DNA of 59,245 nucleotides, from the NCBI GenBank assembly GCA_001804865.1, contig MHBK01000071.1:29001-88245 (forward strand), given 5' to 3'. This DNA is from Lentisphaerae bacterium GWF2_57_35. Lineage in GTDB: Bacteria > Verrucomicrobiota > Kiritimatiellia > CAIQIC01 > GWF2-57-35. Each line of letters begins with the position of its first letter. The stretch's first letter is position 1. A program made the translations under genes and the position numbers. The notes beneath the pieces are model-generated. The model was not told the origin of the DNA, ran no database searches, and saw only the letters and a program-made list of their open reading frames with translations. Positions 1-9,804 of this stretch are shown here, piece after piece.

Positions 1-540
1 ACGCGGCCTCGGGGCCGAGGGCGCCGGCGGGGCTCATCATAATCCGTCCGATCTTCGGATAGCTCGACGCGTTGGTCGGATTCGAGCCGGCGATGTACTC
101 CGCTCAGGTGAGCAAGCCGTCGCCGTCCTGGTCGGAGAGCGCGTCGTGGTTGGTCAGCGTCATGGCAAAGGACGAGGCGCTTCCGCTCGCGGGGCTGTTT
201 CCGTTCATGGTCCAGCCCAGGCAGACGAACTGAGTCGAGCCTTGCTCGTCAGGGCTGGCGACGGAGTTGGTCAGCACGGAGCCATAGGCCCGCTCATGGC
301 TGCCGGGCGCGGGCACGGCCAGGCCGTGCGCGGAAGAGACCGTCACGGTAAGGGTCAAGCCGTCTTCCAGCACGTACTGTTGGCCTCGCAGATGGACGAC
401 CTTGTTCGAAAGCCCGCTGTTGCCGTAGTCGATCGCCCAGGCGGGGGTTCCAACGGCCTCTTCAAATGTGAACAGAACGTTGTTGGCGGCGAAATCGCCG
501 CCGCCGAGGCAAGAATGCCCGCCCTCCCATGAAGAGTCAT
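1..540 (-). pseudogene. C-terminal fragment of a secreted repeat protein, interrupted by TGA
   Basis: Reading the minus strand from about 540 to the window edge gives sensible extracellular-protein sequence (VLFTFEEAVGTPAWAIDYGN, then QGSTQFVCLGWTMNGN), but no plausible start codon or signal peptide precedes it. The complete neighbouring gene stops only about 15 bases before. The fragment enters a calcium-binding module (SDQDGDGLLT) and meets TGA at 104-106, exactly where this motif family normally has Trp (LLT-W-AEYIAGSNPTNASSY). The same frame stays open past the stop to position 1. Seen: truncated N-terminus, in-frame stop, continued homology-like sequence. Inferred: a decayed copy of a secreted protein whose tail resembles those of the large secreted proteins at 556-7320 and 25277-29938. 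A sequencing error at one base is possible. Confidence 0.6.
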
Positions 541-555
541 CATTACAATGGCTGC

Positions 556-3500
556 TCAGGGCCGGTACTCCTCCACACGATAGAATTCCTGAGGCGCAAG
601 GTTGTTCGAAACAGACCAAGACCTGGGGCCATCGGACCAGTTGGTCCAGGCCGCTCCCTGGCAAGTCCAGTTGGTGAGCAAGTTGTCCGTCAAGAGAATG
701 CGGTAGGCATGCCCGCGAAAGCCCATCCAGCTCAAACTCAAGCCGGTTTCCGCGGAAGGCTCGCTGAAAACCAAAAACGCGCTCTCGGCGTCGTTGGGGT
801 CGGTGCCGGTGAGATACTCCGTCCAGTTGTCGCACCCGTCGCCGTCGGCATCCGCGTGCTTGGCCAGGTTCGTATTCGCCGCGAAGTAGCCGTTGGCCCA
901 GCGATCGGGAAGCTCGTCGGCATTGAGGTCGGTCGGGAACAGATGCGATGTGCCCAGGTTGGCCGCTGCCCCTCGAGGGGCAGCGGCAAGCCCTTCCCAA
1001 ACCAGGTTGGTGTACCCGTCCCGGCTCAACGTCATCTGCCAATCCACTGGCGGCAGCAGCACATTGGTCGGGAAAGCTCCCTGAACGTCGGTCTTCCAAA
1101 GCGTTCGGTAGTCCGCAAATGCCGGATAGCCATCGTAGAGGTTTTGGGGCCAGCTTGTGGGCGCTCCGCTGCGCGGCTTGAACGAAATCTGCACGCCTTC
1201 AACCCGTTGTCCGCTCCACTGGTCCCGGACGAGGCCCTCGACGCGCAGGTACGGGTCCATCAGGAAGGACGCGCAAGCCTTGGCGTCGGCCCTGACGGTC
1301 ACGCGTTTGGGATTGCCGAAGAAGAAGTTGGTGGGGTTGCCGACCTCTCCGGCGTTCTCAAGATCTTCGTGCGGCAGATAGCCCGGCGCGTTCAGGGTTA
1401 TGGTATAGACGCCCGGCGTCAATCCCGCAAGGGAGAGCGAGTTGTTCCGGTTCGCGAAGCTTAGGCTCTGGCGATAGCCGGGCCCGTCAACGACGACCAC
1501 AGAGCTCTCCGGAGAATGCGCAAGATCGAGCAAATCCGCGCCCACAATCATCAAAAGTTCCGTACCGGCCTCCGGCAGGTAAATCTGAAGGGCGTATTCG
1601 CTGCCCGCGCCGGTTCCCTCGGCGCTGTAAGGCCGAATCCTCGCGCAATAGAATCCGGAGGGCCAGTGGGAGAGCAGCGCGTACTCGCCCTGCCCGCGTC
1701 CGGAGCCGGTCGAATCCCGATGGTAGACGTTGGTCAGGGTTCCGTCGAAATATTCGTAGTAGATATCCATGACCGTGTCGACGTTGGTTCCCAACTGCGT
1801 CGCGCGCACTTCGTAGACCAGATCGCTGACGACCATAAACCGCACCCAGTCTTCGTCGCGGGGCACGTGGAAGTTGTGCCGCTGAACTTCGCCGACCGGA
1901 AAGCCCTGGGCTTGCGAGGAGGCATTGTCCGGCTCGTAGCGGTCGGCCTTGAGGAGCTCGGATTGCCTGGGATTGGAAACCTGGCCGGCCAGATCCCGGG
2001 CGTAGAACGTGCAGGTGTAGACGCCGCCTTCCACGGCGTTGGTGTAGAGCGCCTCGTAGCGGCCCGCCGACCAAGCCAGCTCCAGCACCTCGAGTCCGCC
2101 GTCGCCTTCGTAGCCCGGCGGCGAAATCACCGCCCAGACGTTGGAAAGGCCTTCGGCCGCGACGATGTCGGCCGCCCACAACCAGACCGAAGAGTTCGTC
2201 GCCACCTGATTGGAGACCACCCGGCCGATCGTCGGCGTTTCCGCGCCGGTGACAAAGGCCGAACCCAGGCGCCACGTGTCGGCCAGCATGCCTTCGGTCT
2301 TTTCGTTGGCCAGACCGTTGGCGTTGTCGTCGAGCCGGGAATCCTGGCGGCAGCGGCTTAAGTTGTACTGATACTCCCGCGCCTGGCGAAACGCTCCGCC
2401 CACGCTGGCTCCGCCAAAGACGTAGCCCCAGAACATCCGGCTGAAGCTCGCCAGGCCGGCTTCGTCCAGGATCGAGAGCTCCGCTTCGCCCGTCGAGGCG
2501 ATCACGACCCGAGAGCGGCCCACGGGGGCAACCAGATTCGTCACCCAAGCCCCCGAGCCTTCGAACTCCAGAATAACCACGACGGTCCGATTGCTCTGCT
2601 GATAGGCGTCGAGCCACCCGTCAAGCGCCGCCGCGCTCAAGGTTTCGGTTTCGCTAATCCTCAACTGCCCGTTGGTCGCTGCGCCGGCCAGATAGACCGA
2701 TAGTTTTCGAGAGGCGCTGTTGGTAATCGCCGAGGCTAACGCCGGCAGGCTGGAGGCCTGATCCACGTCGTTGGTCCCGTCGCCGTCGGCGTCGTACGCT
2801 CCGCCCTCCCGCAGATACGTCAGCGCCTCCGCCGAAAGCTGCCTGAGCCTCAGCGTACGATACGCCTCGGCGCCCAACGCGCTCATCGCCGCCTCGTTGG
2901 TCGGAGCGCCGCTTAAAATCACCGCTTCCTCCGCCGCCCCCGCCTGCGTCACGTAGCCGTACTTCGGCAGCGAGACGCCCCCGCCCTGGGCGTGCGCGTA
3001 GTAGACCAGCTTATAGGTTCCGGCCTCCCCAAAGCCCCGATACCGCCCTTCGTAACGGCCCTGGCTGAAGCGAAGCTCCACCTCCGGCAACTGGCTCACC
3101 GGACCGGCGGCGCCCGCGTTATAGCCCGGAGGCACGATCACGCACCAGACCCGGTCGATCGGCTGGGCCGCCGACACGTCCGAGGCCCACAACACCGCCT
3201 CGGCGTCCCCGGCAAGCGTCTGATTCGAGCCGATCTGCCCAATCTGCACGATCCCCTGCGAAAGCCCCGAGAGCCCGCCCAGGCTCACCCGCAGCGACTC
3301 GTTGGTCGTATCCCGATCCTTGTCGTAGATCCCGTCCTGGTCCGCGTCCAGCTCGGCGCCCTGATAGTCGCTCATCGCCCCGCACGCCAGTTCGAAAGCC
3401 TTGCCCACGTCCAGGCCCCAGTTCAAGGCGTTGTAGAACGCTTCCGAGAAGCTCACCTGCCCGCCGGCAACAAAAAAGGCCGACTCGTCGGCTCCGCAAG

Positions 3501-6500
3501 CGGCGATCGCCACCCGCTCGGCTTGCCCCGTATAGGAGAGCGCCGGAAGGAAACTGCCCGCGTAACAAAAGTCCAGCACCACCGTCACCTTCGTCCCATG
3601 CGTGTTCTGAAGGTCGTCCAGCCATCGCGCCAGATTCGTCGCCGTAAGCACCTCTTGCGGGTTCAGACGCATGTAGCCGCCGTTTTCGTTGGTCGCGCCG
3701 TGATCCACCAGGTACACGTACAAGTTGCTCGCGCCCGCAGCAAAAGCGGTGAAGGCGGCCTCGGCGTTGGCCAGGCTGCTGAGCGCATCGATGTCGTCAA
3801 AAAGTCCGTTGCCGTCGACGTCCTGAGCGGTCTGGGCGCTTAAGTAGTAAAGCGAGCCCTTGGCATACCCGCGCGACCGCAGCGCATTGTAGGCTAAGTT
3901 CGCCAGATAGTCCGTCGCCCGCCACACCGCGTCATACTCATAGTCGGTGTTGCGCCCCGCGATCACCACCGCCCGCTCCAGGCTCCCCGCCGGTGCGTTG
4001 GAAAGCACCGTCACATACACCCGGCCCCGCTCCGCGCCCCGCCGCGCCTCGATCACATCCAGCCCTCCTTGCGCGCCCGCCAAGTAATAGCCGCTGACCG
4101 CGTCGATCGAGCCCCCGCTGCGATTGGTCACGAAACTCCAAGCCGCCCCGCCGCGTTCCACCCTAAAGCCAATCCCGTCGCTGGAGTTCACCGTGCGCAT
4201 TCGCGGCGTAACCTCCATATGGGCGATTTCATTTCGAAAGAAATAGGCGCCCTCGTTGTTCTTGCACAGGAATAGATCCAAATCCCCATCGGCATCAATA
4301 TCGCAAAGTGCGGGACCGCTCGGCGCGATCAGCGATGAAAACAATGAATTGGTAAACGACTCAGACCATTCCGGGCTAAAGCGGGTCCCCGTATTCTCAA
4401 CAAAATATACGATCTTCGAATCGGTGAATACCATGTCATAGTCGCCATCCTGATCGAGGTCGCCGAATGCAAAGTACTTGGTTTTGATGGAATGGTTCGT
4501 TACCGGAGGCGCCCAGCAATCGTTGGCTGCGGTCCCCGTATTCTCAAAGAAGAGCATGGGATATAGCTGACCTGTAAAGGCAGAAAAGCTACCGGCAAAA
4601 AGATCCAAATCCCCATCGGCGTCGATATCGCACAGGGCGGTTACGTAAACATTGGAAATTTGATTGAGTTTTCCATATAAGCAGTAATTTGTATCAAAGT
4701 TCGGATGGATCGCCGACCCAATATTGGAATAGCAGAGAGCAACCCAACCAAGTCCTGCCGGCCTCAGCACATCGTAGTCGCCGTCTGCGTCCACATCGCA
4801 TAGATGATGCAGATACAGGGAAGAACTCCCATGATCGAAGAAATTGGTTTTGAACTGCCAAGCCGCGGAAATGGAGTTGCCCTTGTTCTCGTACCAGGCA
4901 AGCCCGTAAAAATTGCCAAAAAGCATATCCTGGTCTCCATCGGCATCCAGATCGCAGAAAGACAAGTTGCTGTATTCGTTCCGATACCCAACTCCAGGAT
5001 AAAAAGAAATATAGTCCTTTACCCCCGGCTTCCACACGACGCCGAATAAGGTTCGGTCATTCTCATACAGCATCAAGCCACAGTCCCGGCCAACGGCTAT
5101 CATATCAAAATCGCCGTCTCCATCGATATCGCCCAAGGTCGTACGACGAGGTTCGCTAGTCGCAGACGAAAAATACCCACCGGGCTCCCAATCACAGATA
5201 TTCAGTACCGGCGGCAACCAAGCGGCCTCTTCGGCAGTTCCGCCGTTTTCAAAATAGTGAGTGTAAAACCAGGTATTCAGCATGGCATCGTTATCGCCAT
5301 CGTTGTCCACGTCGGCAAAGCTTATGGCAAGCGGGCCAAATAGATTGGTTCTCATTGACATGTAAAGGTAGTTAGTTTGAGGGGCATCCCACAAAGGCGA
5401 TGCGGGTGTGCCGGAGTTATGTAGATACCACACGACGCCATAAGCATTGAGGCTGCCGCTTATAGGCGTCATGACCCTTCCGGCAACGAACAGGTCCTGA
5501 ACTCCATCGCCATCGATGTCGCAAAAGGCGGGAACGCTCCATCCGCCGCTAATCCCCCCACTAAGATTATATCCTTTTATGCGTACACCGGCATAGTTGG
5601 TTACGGGAGCGCCCCAAATGGGATTCTTCGAGCTTCCGTGATTTTCGTAGAAATAGATGTACCCCTCTTCCCCCCCGACAAACAAGTCATAGTCGCCATC
5701 TGCATCGATGTCGCAAAAAGCAGGCGTTGGCTTGACGGGCATATTCGTTAGAACAATTTCCGTGGGCATAGACCAAGCCGGAGTAGTTCGATTGCCTTTA
5801 TTTTCGACAAATCCATAGCGAAGCGCAAACAGGTCCAGATCCCCGTCTCCATCGATATCCACCAACGCCGGCCAGGCATCCCCTGTCGTGCCGCTGTATA
5901 AACCGCATACGTAGCGATCTTCCAAGATGCCGTCCGTTGTCTTCATCCAGGGGATGTCGAACGTCACGAACGTACTATTGGTGATAGGCCATCGGCTTGA
6001 CTCATCCAGGCCATCGCACGAGATCGAAAACACCGCAGCCAGGGCTCCCCTCGCCAGGGGTCGGACCGTCATCGTCACGTTGGTTACGTCCCCCGGCCCA
6101 AGGTTCCCAAGCGAAAGAGCCGCGACTCGTCCGTCGCCATGGCTTCCGCCCGGCAGGGAAACTGTTTCCACATTCTCCGGCAACGTCGCAAGACAGACAA
6201 CGTCCAAGGCCGTCGTCGGCCCCATGTTCGTCACGCTGATGGCGTAGGTCAGTTCATTGGAAACCGCGACCGGATCGGGGGCATCCGAGACGGCAAAGCT
6301 CAATAGCGCCGTTTCGGACGATGCTTCCAGCACGGAGGTTTCCAGCCAAGCGGCGTTGTCCGTCGGTTCGGGGTCGGACGCGAGGCTGCTTACCATCGAT
6401 TCCAGGCGCAGCAGACCCGCTTGCAAGGGCATAAACACCACCGCCGCGGATGCCGTGCCATGGCAGGGCAAATCGGGCAGATTAAAGCACAGACTGTTGG

Positions 6501-7320
6501 TCGAGGCATCCGCCTCGCAGCCCTGGGAGGCCGACAACAGCCGCCAGGTCCCTGTCCATCGATTGCTTAAGAGCACCCCGGTAGCCGCACCTGGTCCGGC
6601 GTTAACCACCTGCATTTGGCAATAGAGGGCGTTGGAGACGCCGACCGATGTCGTGGAACTGGTCAGCCGAAGGCTCAAATCCGCCTGCTTGCTTTCGTCG
6701 AGTTCCACCAAGCTCACCTCGTCGAAGGCAAATCCGTCGTCGTAGTAGCCTTCTTCGCCGATAGGCGAGTCGTCGTACTGCTGAAATTTGATCAGGAAAT
6801 TGGTGGTAAAGGTCCATTCGGCGGACGGCTTCAGGTTTACTTCAAAAGTCCGGTAGGTTGCCTGAACGCCATTGGAGCTGGTCAAGCCCTGAATTCTATG
6901 CCAGCTCTGCCCCCCATCGGAGCTGACCGCCACTCCGTCCGCGGAACAATGCCCCGCGAACGTCTCCGGCATGCCGTGATCCTCGTCGAAAAAGGACTTG
7001 TGCCGGAATCTCAAGCAGACGTTGGAGCGCCCCGCCAGATCGACGCAGAGCACGGCTTCGTTCAGCGAAAAGATCCCGTCGCTTCGATCGTCGTCCATCA
7101 GCAGATGGCAAGCCCCTTCGTTCGGCCCATATTCGCTGCCGATTCGAATCCGCCCCTGAGTCGTTGAATAGGTGGACCACCCATTGGAAAAAGCGCCCGA
7201 CTCGAAACCGTCGTGGAACAGCCGCATGTCAGAAAACGAGCGTACCGCCAAAAGCGACAAGAAAATCGCCGCAGCCATGATGGCCTGCTGAAATGACGTC
7301 CTCTGCGCCAATAGTAGCAT
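556..7320 (-). CDS. Giant secreted protein: FG-GAP repeats, C13-type caspase-fold protease plus dead second copy
   Basis: 2254 residues with an N-terminal hydrophobic export signal (about 12-30). In order I read: a jelly-roll-like region (30-205); two DUF11/CARDB-type beta domains (about 210-450); a long run of FG-GAP/VCBS calcium-binding repeats of the DIDGDGDLDLF type (about 455-1030); a clan CD protease domain with His1207 in YLVDHGA and Cys1252 in LDFCYAGSF, typical of peptidase C13; a second copy of that domain (about 1470-1690) in which the His region reads YLAGAATNG and the Cys region LEFEGSGAW, so both catalytic residues are lost; a PPC-like domain (about 1790-1910); carboxypeptidase-regulatory-like beta domains; and a calcium-binding motif plus terminal module ending EFYRVEEYRP. 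It lies downstream of the FadL-like gene on the same strand, 135 bases apart. Role inferred: cell-surface or secreted protease/adhesin. The substrate is unknown. Confidence 0.85.
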   Translation of the reverse strand: MLLLAQRTSFQQAIMAAAIFLSLLAVRSFSDMRLFHDGFESGAFSNGWSTYSTTQGRIRIGSEYGPNEGACHLLMDDDRSDGIFSLNEAVLCVDLAGRSNVCLRFRHKSFFDEDHGMPETFAGHCSADGVAVSSDGGQSWHRIQGLTSSNGVQATYRTFEVNLKPSAEWTFTTNFLIKFQQYDDSPIGEEGYYDDGFAFDEVSLVELDESKQADLSLRLTSSTTSVGVSNALYCQMQVVNAGPGAATGVLLSNRWTGTWRLLSASQGCEADASTNSLCFNLPDLPCHGTASAAVVFMPLQAGLLRLESMVSSLASDPEPTDNAAWLETSVLEASSETALLSFAVSDAPDPVAVSNELTYAISVTNMGPTTALDVVCLATLPENVETVSLPGGSHGDGRVAALSLGNLGPGDVTNVTMTVRPLARGALAAVFSISCDGLDESSRWPITNSTFVTFDIPWMKTTDGILEDRYVCGLYSGTTGDAWPALVDIDGDGDLDLFALRYGFVENKGNRTTPAWSMPTEIVLTNMPVKPTPAFCDIDADGDYDLFVGGEEGYIYFYENHGSSKNPIWGAPVTNYAGVRIKGYNLSGGISGGWSVPAFCDIDGDGVQDLFVAGRVMTPISGSLNAYGVVWYLHNSGTPASPLWDAPQTNYLYMSMRTNLFGPLAISFADVDNDGDNDAMLNTWFYTHYFENGGTAEEAAWLPPVLNICDWEPGGYFSSATSEPRRTTLGDIDGDGDFDMIAVGRDCGLMLYENDRTLFGVVWKPGVKDYISFYPGVGYRNEYSNLSFCDLDADGDQDMLFGNFYGLAWYENKGNSISAAWQFKTNFFDHGSSSLYLHHLCDVDADGDYDVLRPAGLGWVALCYSNIGSAIHPNFDTNYCLYGKLNQISNVYVTALCDIDADGDLDLFAGSFSAFTGQLYPMLFFENTGTAANDCWAPPVTNHSIKTKYFAFGDLDQDGDYDMVFTDSKIVYFVENTGTRFSPEWSESFTNSLFSSLIAPSGPALCDIDADGDLDLFLCKNNEGAYFFRNEIAHMEVTPRMRTVNSSDGIGFRVERGGAAWSFVTNRSGGSIDAVSGYYLAGAQGGLDVIEARRGAERGRVYVTVLSNAPAGSLERAVVIAGRNTDYEYDAVWRATDYLANLAYNALRSRGYAKGSLYYLSAQTAQDVDGNGLFDDIDALSSLANAEAAFTAFAAGASNLYVYLVDHGATNENGGYMRLNPQEVLTATNLARWLDDLQNTHGTKVTVVLDFCYAGSFLPALSYTGQAERVAIAACGADESAFFVAGGQVSFSEAFYNALNWGLDVGKAFELACGAMSDYQGAELDADQDGIYDKDRDTTNESLRVSLGGLSGLSQGIVQIGQIGSNQTLAGDAEAVLWASDVSAAQPIDRVWCVIVPPGYNAGAAGPVSQLPEVELRFSQGRYEGRYRGFGEAGTYKLVYYAHAQGGGVSLPKYGYVTQAGAAEEAVILSGAPTNEAAMSALGAEAYRTLRLRQLSAEALTYLREGGAYDADGDGTNDVDQASSLPALASAITNSASRKLSVYLAGAATNGQLRISETETLSAAALDGWLDAYQQSNRTVVVILEFEGSGAWVTNLVAPVGRSRVVIASTGEAELSILDEAGLASFSRMFWGYVFGGASVGGAFRQAREYQYNLSRCRQDSRLDDNANGLANEKTEGMLADTWRLGSAFVTGAETPTIGRVVSNQVATNSSVWLWAADIVAAEGLSNVWAVISPPGYEGDGGLEVLELAWSAGRYEALYTNAVEGGVYTCTFYARDLAGQVSNPRQSELLKADRYEPDNASSQAQGFPVGEVQRHNFHVPRDEDWVRFMVVSDLVYEVRATQLGTNVDTVMDIYYEYFDGTLTNVYHRDSTGSGRGQGEYALLSHWPSGFYCARIRPYSAEGTGAGSEYALQIYLPEAGTELLMIVGADLLDLAHSPESSVVVVDGPGYRQSLSFANRNNSLSLAGLTPGVYTITLNAPGYLPHEDLENAGEVGNPTNFFFGNPKRVTVRADAKACASFLMDPYLRVEGLVRDQWSGQRVEGVQISFKPRSGAPTSWPQNLYDGYPAFADYRTLWKTDVQGAFPTNVLLPPVDWQMTLSRDGYTNLVWEGLAAAPRGAAANLGTSHLFPTDLNADELPDRWANGYFAANTNLAKHADADGDGCDNWTEYLTGTDPNDAESAFLVFSEPSAETGLSLSWMGFRGHAYRILLTDNLLTNWTCQGAAWTNWSDGPRSWSVSNNLAPQEFYRVEEYRP

Positions 7321-7437
7321 ATGACGAGTCTTTCGTTGATCTTCACCCTGGGTCTACAAACAAGCCGTTAAACCGGTAGTAGACAAGTCGTATGATGGCT
7401 GCGTATATTCCCATGAAATTTCGGAATAAAAAGGAAG

Positions 7438-7451
7438 AGTCCAAAGTCCAA
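7438..7451. repeat. AGTCCAAAGTCCAA repeat in the 7321-7455 intergenic gap
   Basis: The 14-mer AGTCCAAAGTCCAA lies 4 bases beyond the stop codon of the FadL-like gene. The identical 14-mer occurs at 29958-29971 and its reverse complement at 30425-30438, also just outside gene ends. The rest of the 135-base gap shows no gene or clear terminator. Confidence 0.55.
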
Positions 7452-7455
7452 TCGG

Positions 7456-9216
7456 TTAAAAATGCTTGATCACGGACATAAAGAACTGATGTTCCGTCAC
7501 ATCGGCCTTCAAATTTTCGCCAGGCACCAGGCTTCCCAAAACATCCTCGCCCTGCGTTAATACATACGCGAAATCGACCAGGACTCTTCCAGGCTCCTTG
7601 CCCAGCGAAAAACCTGTGCCCAGACTGTAGTTCCAGAAGATATCCGGGGCGACGGCGGCAGGACGTTCTTCCCATCCGATGCCCGCTCGAAGAGGAATCT
7701 CGGTCTTCGAGAAAACCAACAGATACTCAAGCCCAGAGCGGACCGCCCAGGTGTCTCTCACATCCGTGTCGTCAGAAAGTTTTCCGTCAATGGGGTTAAT
7801 CTTGTCTTCGTCTTCGGCTTCATAGGAAAAGTCCGACCAAGCCGTTTGACTTACATCGAGGGTCGCGTACAAGCGGTTGTTGAAACGGAACACGGCGCCC
7901 AACGCCCAATATAGGGGGAAGCCGAATTGCACGTCCTTTGTCACTGTCGTTTCGGACGTCGTTGCGTCCAACACGCGTTGGCGCGATGCGTCATACGTTG
8001 TGGAGGTGTTCCGTATCGTCTTGGTTTGCGACGCATCCGCCGACCACGGAGAATCCACCGATCCGCCCAGGCTCAAGAAGCTCGATACCGTCCAAAGGAA
8101 TCCGAAAGTCGCATTAATTCCTTGCAGGTGGTCGAAACGATTCTTTTCTTCGTAAACGCCTTCGACATACAAATCGGTGCGGCCCTGAGACCGGGAGCTG
8201 TCGGAAAAGGGCGTATACTCGCCTTCGCCCGAAAACGGGATATCTCCAACAAAAGGATAGTGAATCACTCCATCATATTCGTAGATTCCGCTCGTCACTT
8301 GTTCGTCAGAGGCCGTCACGCGGCTGGAAGAAGCCCCCTGGTAGGTTGCACGCGTGGTTGAGCAAATCTCGCGGCCGCTGAAAGGGCTGTCCTGGTAGAA
8401 ATTAACCGCAGCGCCAATCGCCAATTTGGGAGTAATTTCGGCGGCTAACGCCGGAGTTGCCGCATCGATGATGCCTTGTTGCTCAAAATCCAGAGAGCTG
8501 AGGAGATCGGAACTGAGAATTTGGCGCAACGCACTGCTTTTTCGCGTAGTGAGATAACTGGTAATGGTGATGTCCACGTACTCGTCGTGAATTCCGTCCA
8601 CTTGTGTACTGGAATAGACCCCTTCAGCCCGACTCTCGTGTGCTGACGGAGGCCTTTCTTCATTTACATCGGCGCTAAACGCCTGCGTGAAGTCATACGT
8701 CTCCTGATAATTAAGCGAGAAAACGAAATTCCGATGCCCCCACCGGAAAGGATAAGCAGCACTCAAGTAATTCAAGTTTTCGTTTCCGAACGAGTTCTCG
8801 CCCGCGATATACGAATCGGAGCCCGAGGAGAAATCGTTATGCTCCCGGGATAATCTCAGCATGACAGACGCCTCGGGACGTTCCAGTTGAATCAAGCCGG
8901 CGGGATTCCATGAAGCGGCCGTTGCGTCGTCCGCCAGCGCGGTAAAGGCCCCGGCCAGCCCAAGCGCGCGCGCACCGGACCCACTGGGCAACGGCGCGGA
9001 GAAAATACTGGGGGGGCTAAAAGCCGGCGTTTGAGGATTCGCTGGCTGCACCAGCGAACCGGACGGTCCGGCATGATTCAAAGCAATCTGAAAGGAGCCG
9101 GCGGGCGTTTCAATGGTGAACATTTCTGATATAGCCATGCCCGGAAAAGCCAGCATGCAAACATGAAAAACCAGCCGCTTTGCACTTCCAAACAGCGCTT
9201 TGTAAAAACGGGTCAC
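7456..9216 (-). CDS. FadL/PorV-like outer-membrane beta-barrel protein
   Basis: 586 residues, GTG start preceded by AAAGG at a good distance. A signal peptide (about 15-30) is followed by the family hallmark GARALGLAGAFTALADDATA and ASWNPAG, seen in FadL/OmpP1/TodX porins and in PorV of the type IX secretion system. The rest alternates short polar and hydrophobic strands as expected of a barrel and ends SVIKHF with a terminal aromatic residue. FadL members move hydrophobic solutes across the outer membrane; PorV members shuttle secreted proteins to a surface protease. It is upstream of, and probably co-transcribed with, the giant C13-type protein, so a protein-handling role is possible but unproven. 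A plain hydrophobic-compound porin is equally compatible. Confidence 0.75.
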   Translation of the reverse strand: MTRFYKALFGSAKRLVFHVCMLAFPGMAISEMFTIETPAGSFQIALNHAGPSGSLVQPANPQTPAFSPPSIFSAPLPSGSGARALGLAGAFTALADDATAASWNPAGLIQLERPEASVMLRLSREHNDFSSGSDSYIAGENSFGNENLNYLSAAYPFRWGHRNFVFSLNYQETYDFTQAFSADVNEERPPSAHESRAEGVYSSTQVDGIHDEYVDITITSYLTTRKSSALRQILSSDLLSSLDFEQQGIIDAATPALAAEITPKLAIGAAVNFYQDSPFSGREICSTTRATYQGASSSRVTASDEQVTSGIYEYDGVIHYPFVGDIPFSGEGEYTPFSDSSRSQGRTDLYVEGVYEEKNRFDHLQGINATFGFLWTVSSFLSLGGSVDSPWSADASQTKTIRNTSTTYDASRQRVLDATTSETTVTKDVQFGFPLYWALGAVFRFNNRLYATLDVSQTAWSDFSYEAEDEDKINPIDGKLSDDTDVRDTWAVRSGLEYLLVFSKTEIPLRAGIGWEERPAAVAPDIFWNYSLGTGFSLGKEPGRVLVDFAYVLTQGEDVLGSLVPGENLKADVTEHQFFMSVIKHF

Positions 9217-9364
9217 GATTCAACCTTTCAAGTTTTCATGAATCCCACGACGGAGATGCAGGCCAACCAAGCTTTATGTTAAAACATAAGCCGCTGCTCT
9301 TGCCATATCTTTTCAATCTCCTTTGCACTCTTTCATCCCCTACAGGTTAGACTTCCGCATGCAC

Positions 9365-9658
9365 TTAAGCGTTCAGTATAATCTCCCACGGGTCGCCTGC
9401 CGCACAGGAGACTTCTACACCCGCCACGCTTTCCGTTACAGGAACCCGTCGGCTGTCTTCTGGTTTCATTCCTGGAAATGATCCCTTTATTCCAGCGATA
9501 TGCTGGCGGTCTGCACTCATTGCCTGCGCAAAGCATTCAGGGCAATAGCCATGCGTATACCGATGAGCCGGATAACGCTGAATCTCGGAAATCCACGAGT
9601 TCAAGCACTGCACACGGCGACACACGCAGCATTTTCGGATAAGGGGTTCTGTCTTCAT
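9365..9658 (-). CDS. Small stand-alone zinc-ribbon protein
   Basis: 97 residues. Two cysteine pairs (CCVC near residue 10 and CPEC near residue 39) frame a segment with the pattern W..EIQ.Y......YTHGYCPECF. This resembles the short cysteine motif often attached to the C-terminus of PAS-domain histidine kinases and response regulators, here as a separate protein. It reads toward the FadL-like gene with a 148-base gap. AAGGA lies about 11 bases before the ATG. The C-terminal half has no recognisable domain. Function unknown; metal binding is inferred from the cysteines. Confidence that it is expressed is moderate because of its size. Confidence 0.5.
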   Translation of the reverse strand: MKTEPLIRKCCVCRRVQCLNSWISEIQRYPAHRYTHGYCPECFAQAMSADRQHIAGIKGSFPGMKPEDSRRVPVTESVAGVEVSCAAGDPWEIILNA

Positions 9659-9804
9659 GCATAATCCATCCTTCTGCCATGATAAGTCGTGTCAGCCGGC
9701 CTTTTCATTCCCCACAAGATTGGCTTTCCGGAAACGAATCGTCTTCGCTCTAAGAAAAGAAGATTTTTTTTATGCACGAGTTCCTCCACGGGCGGATTAC
9801 CATC

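Noticed and set aside
104..106. UGA read as tryptophan or selenocysteine
   Set aside because: Other genes here use TGA as a normal stop (for example the sigma-factor gene and the CobN-like gene) and TGG for Trp; no selenocysteine hairpin is seen. A mutation or error is simpler.
7321..7455. Promoter or terminator between the FadL-like gene and the giant secreted protein
   Set aside because: No GC stem with T-run and no convincing -35/-10 pair; only the short AGTCCAAAGTCCAA repeat is clear.
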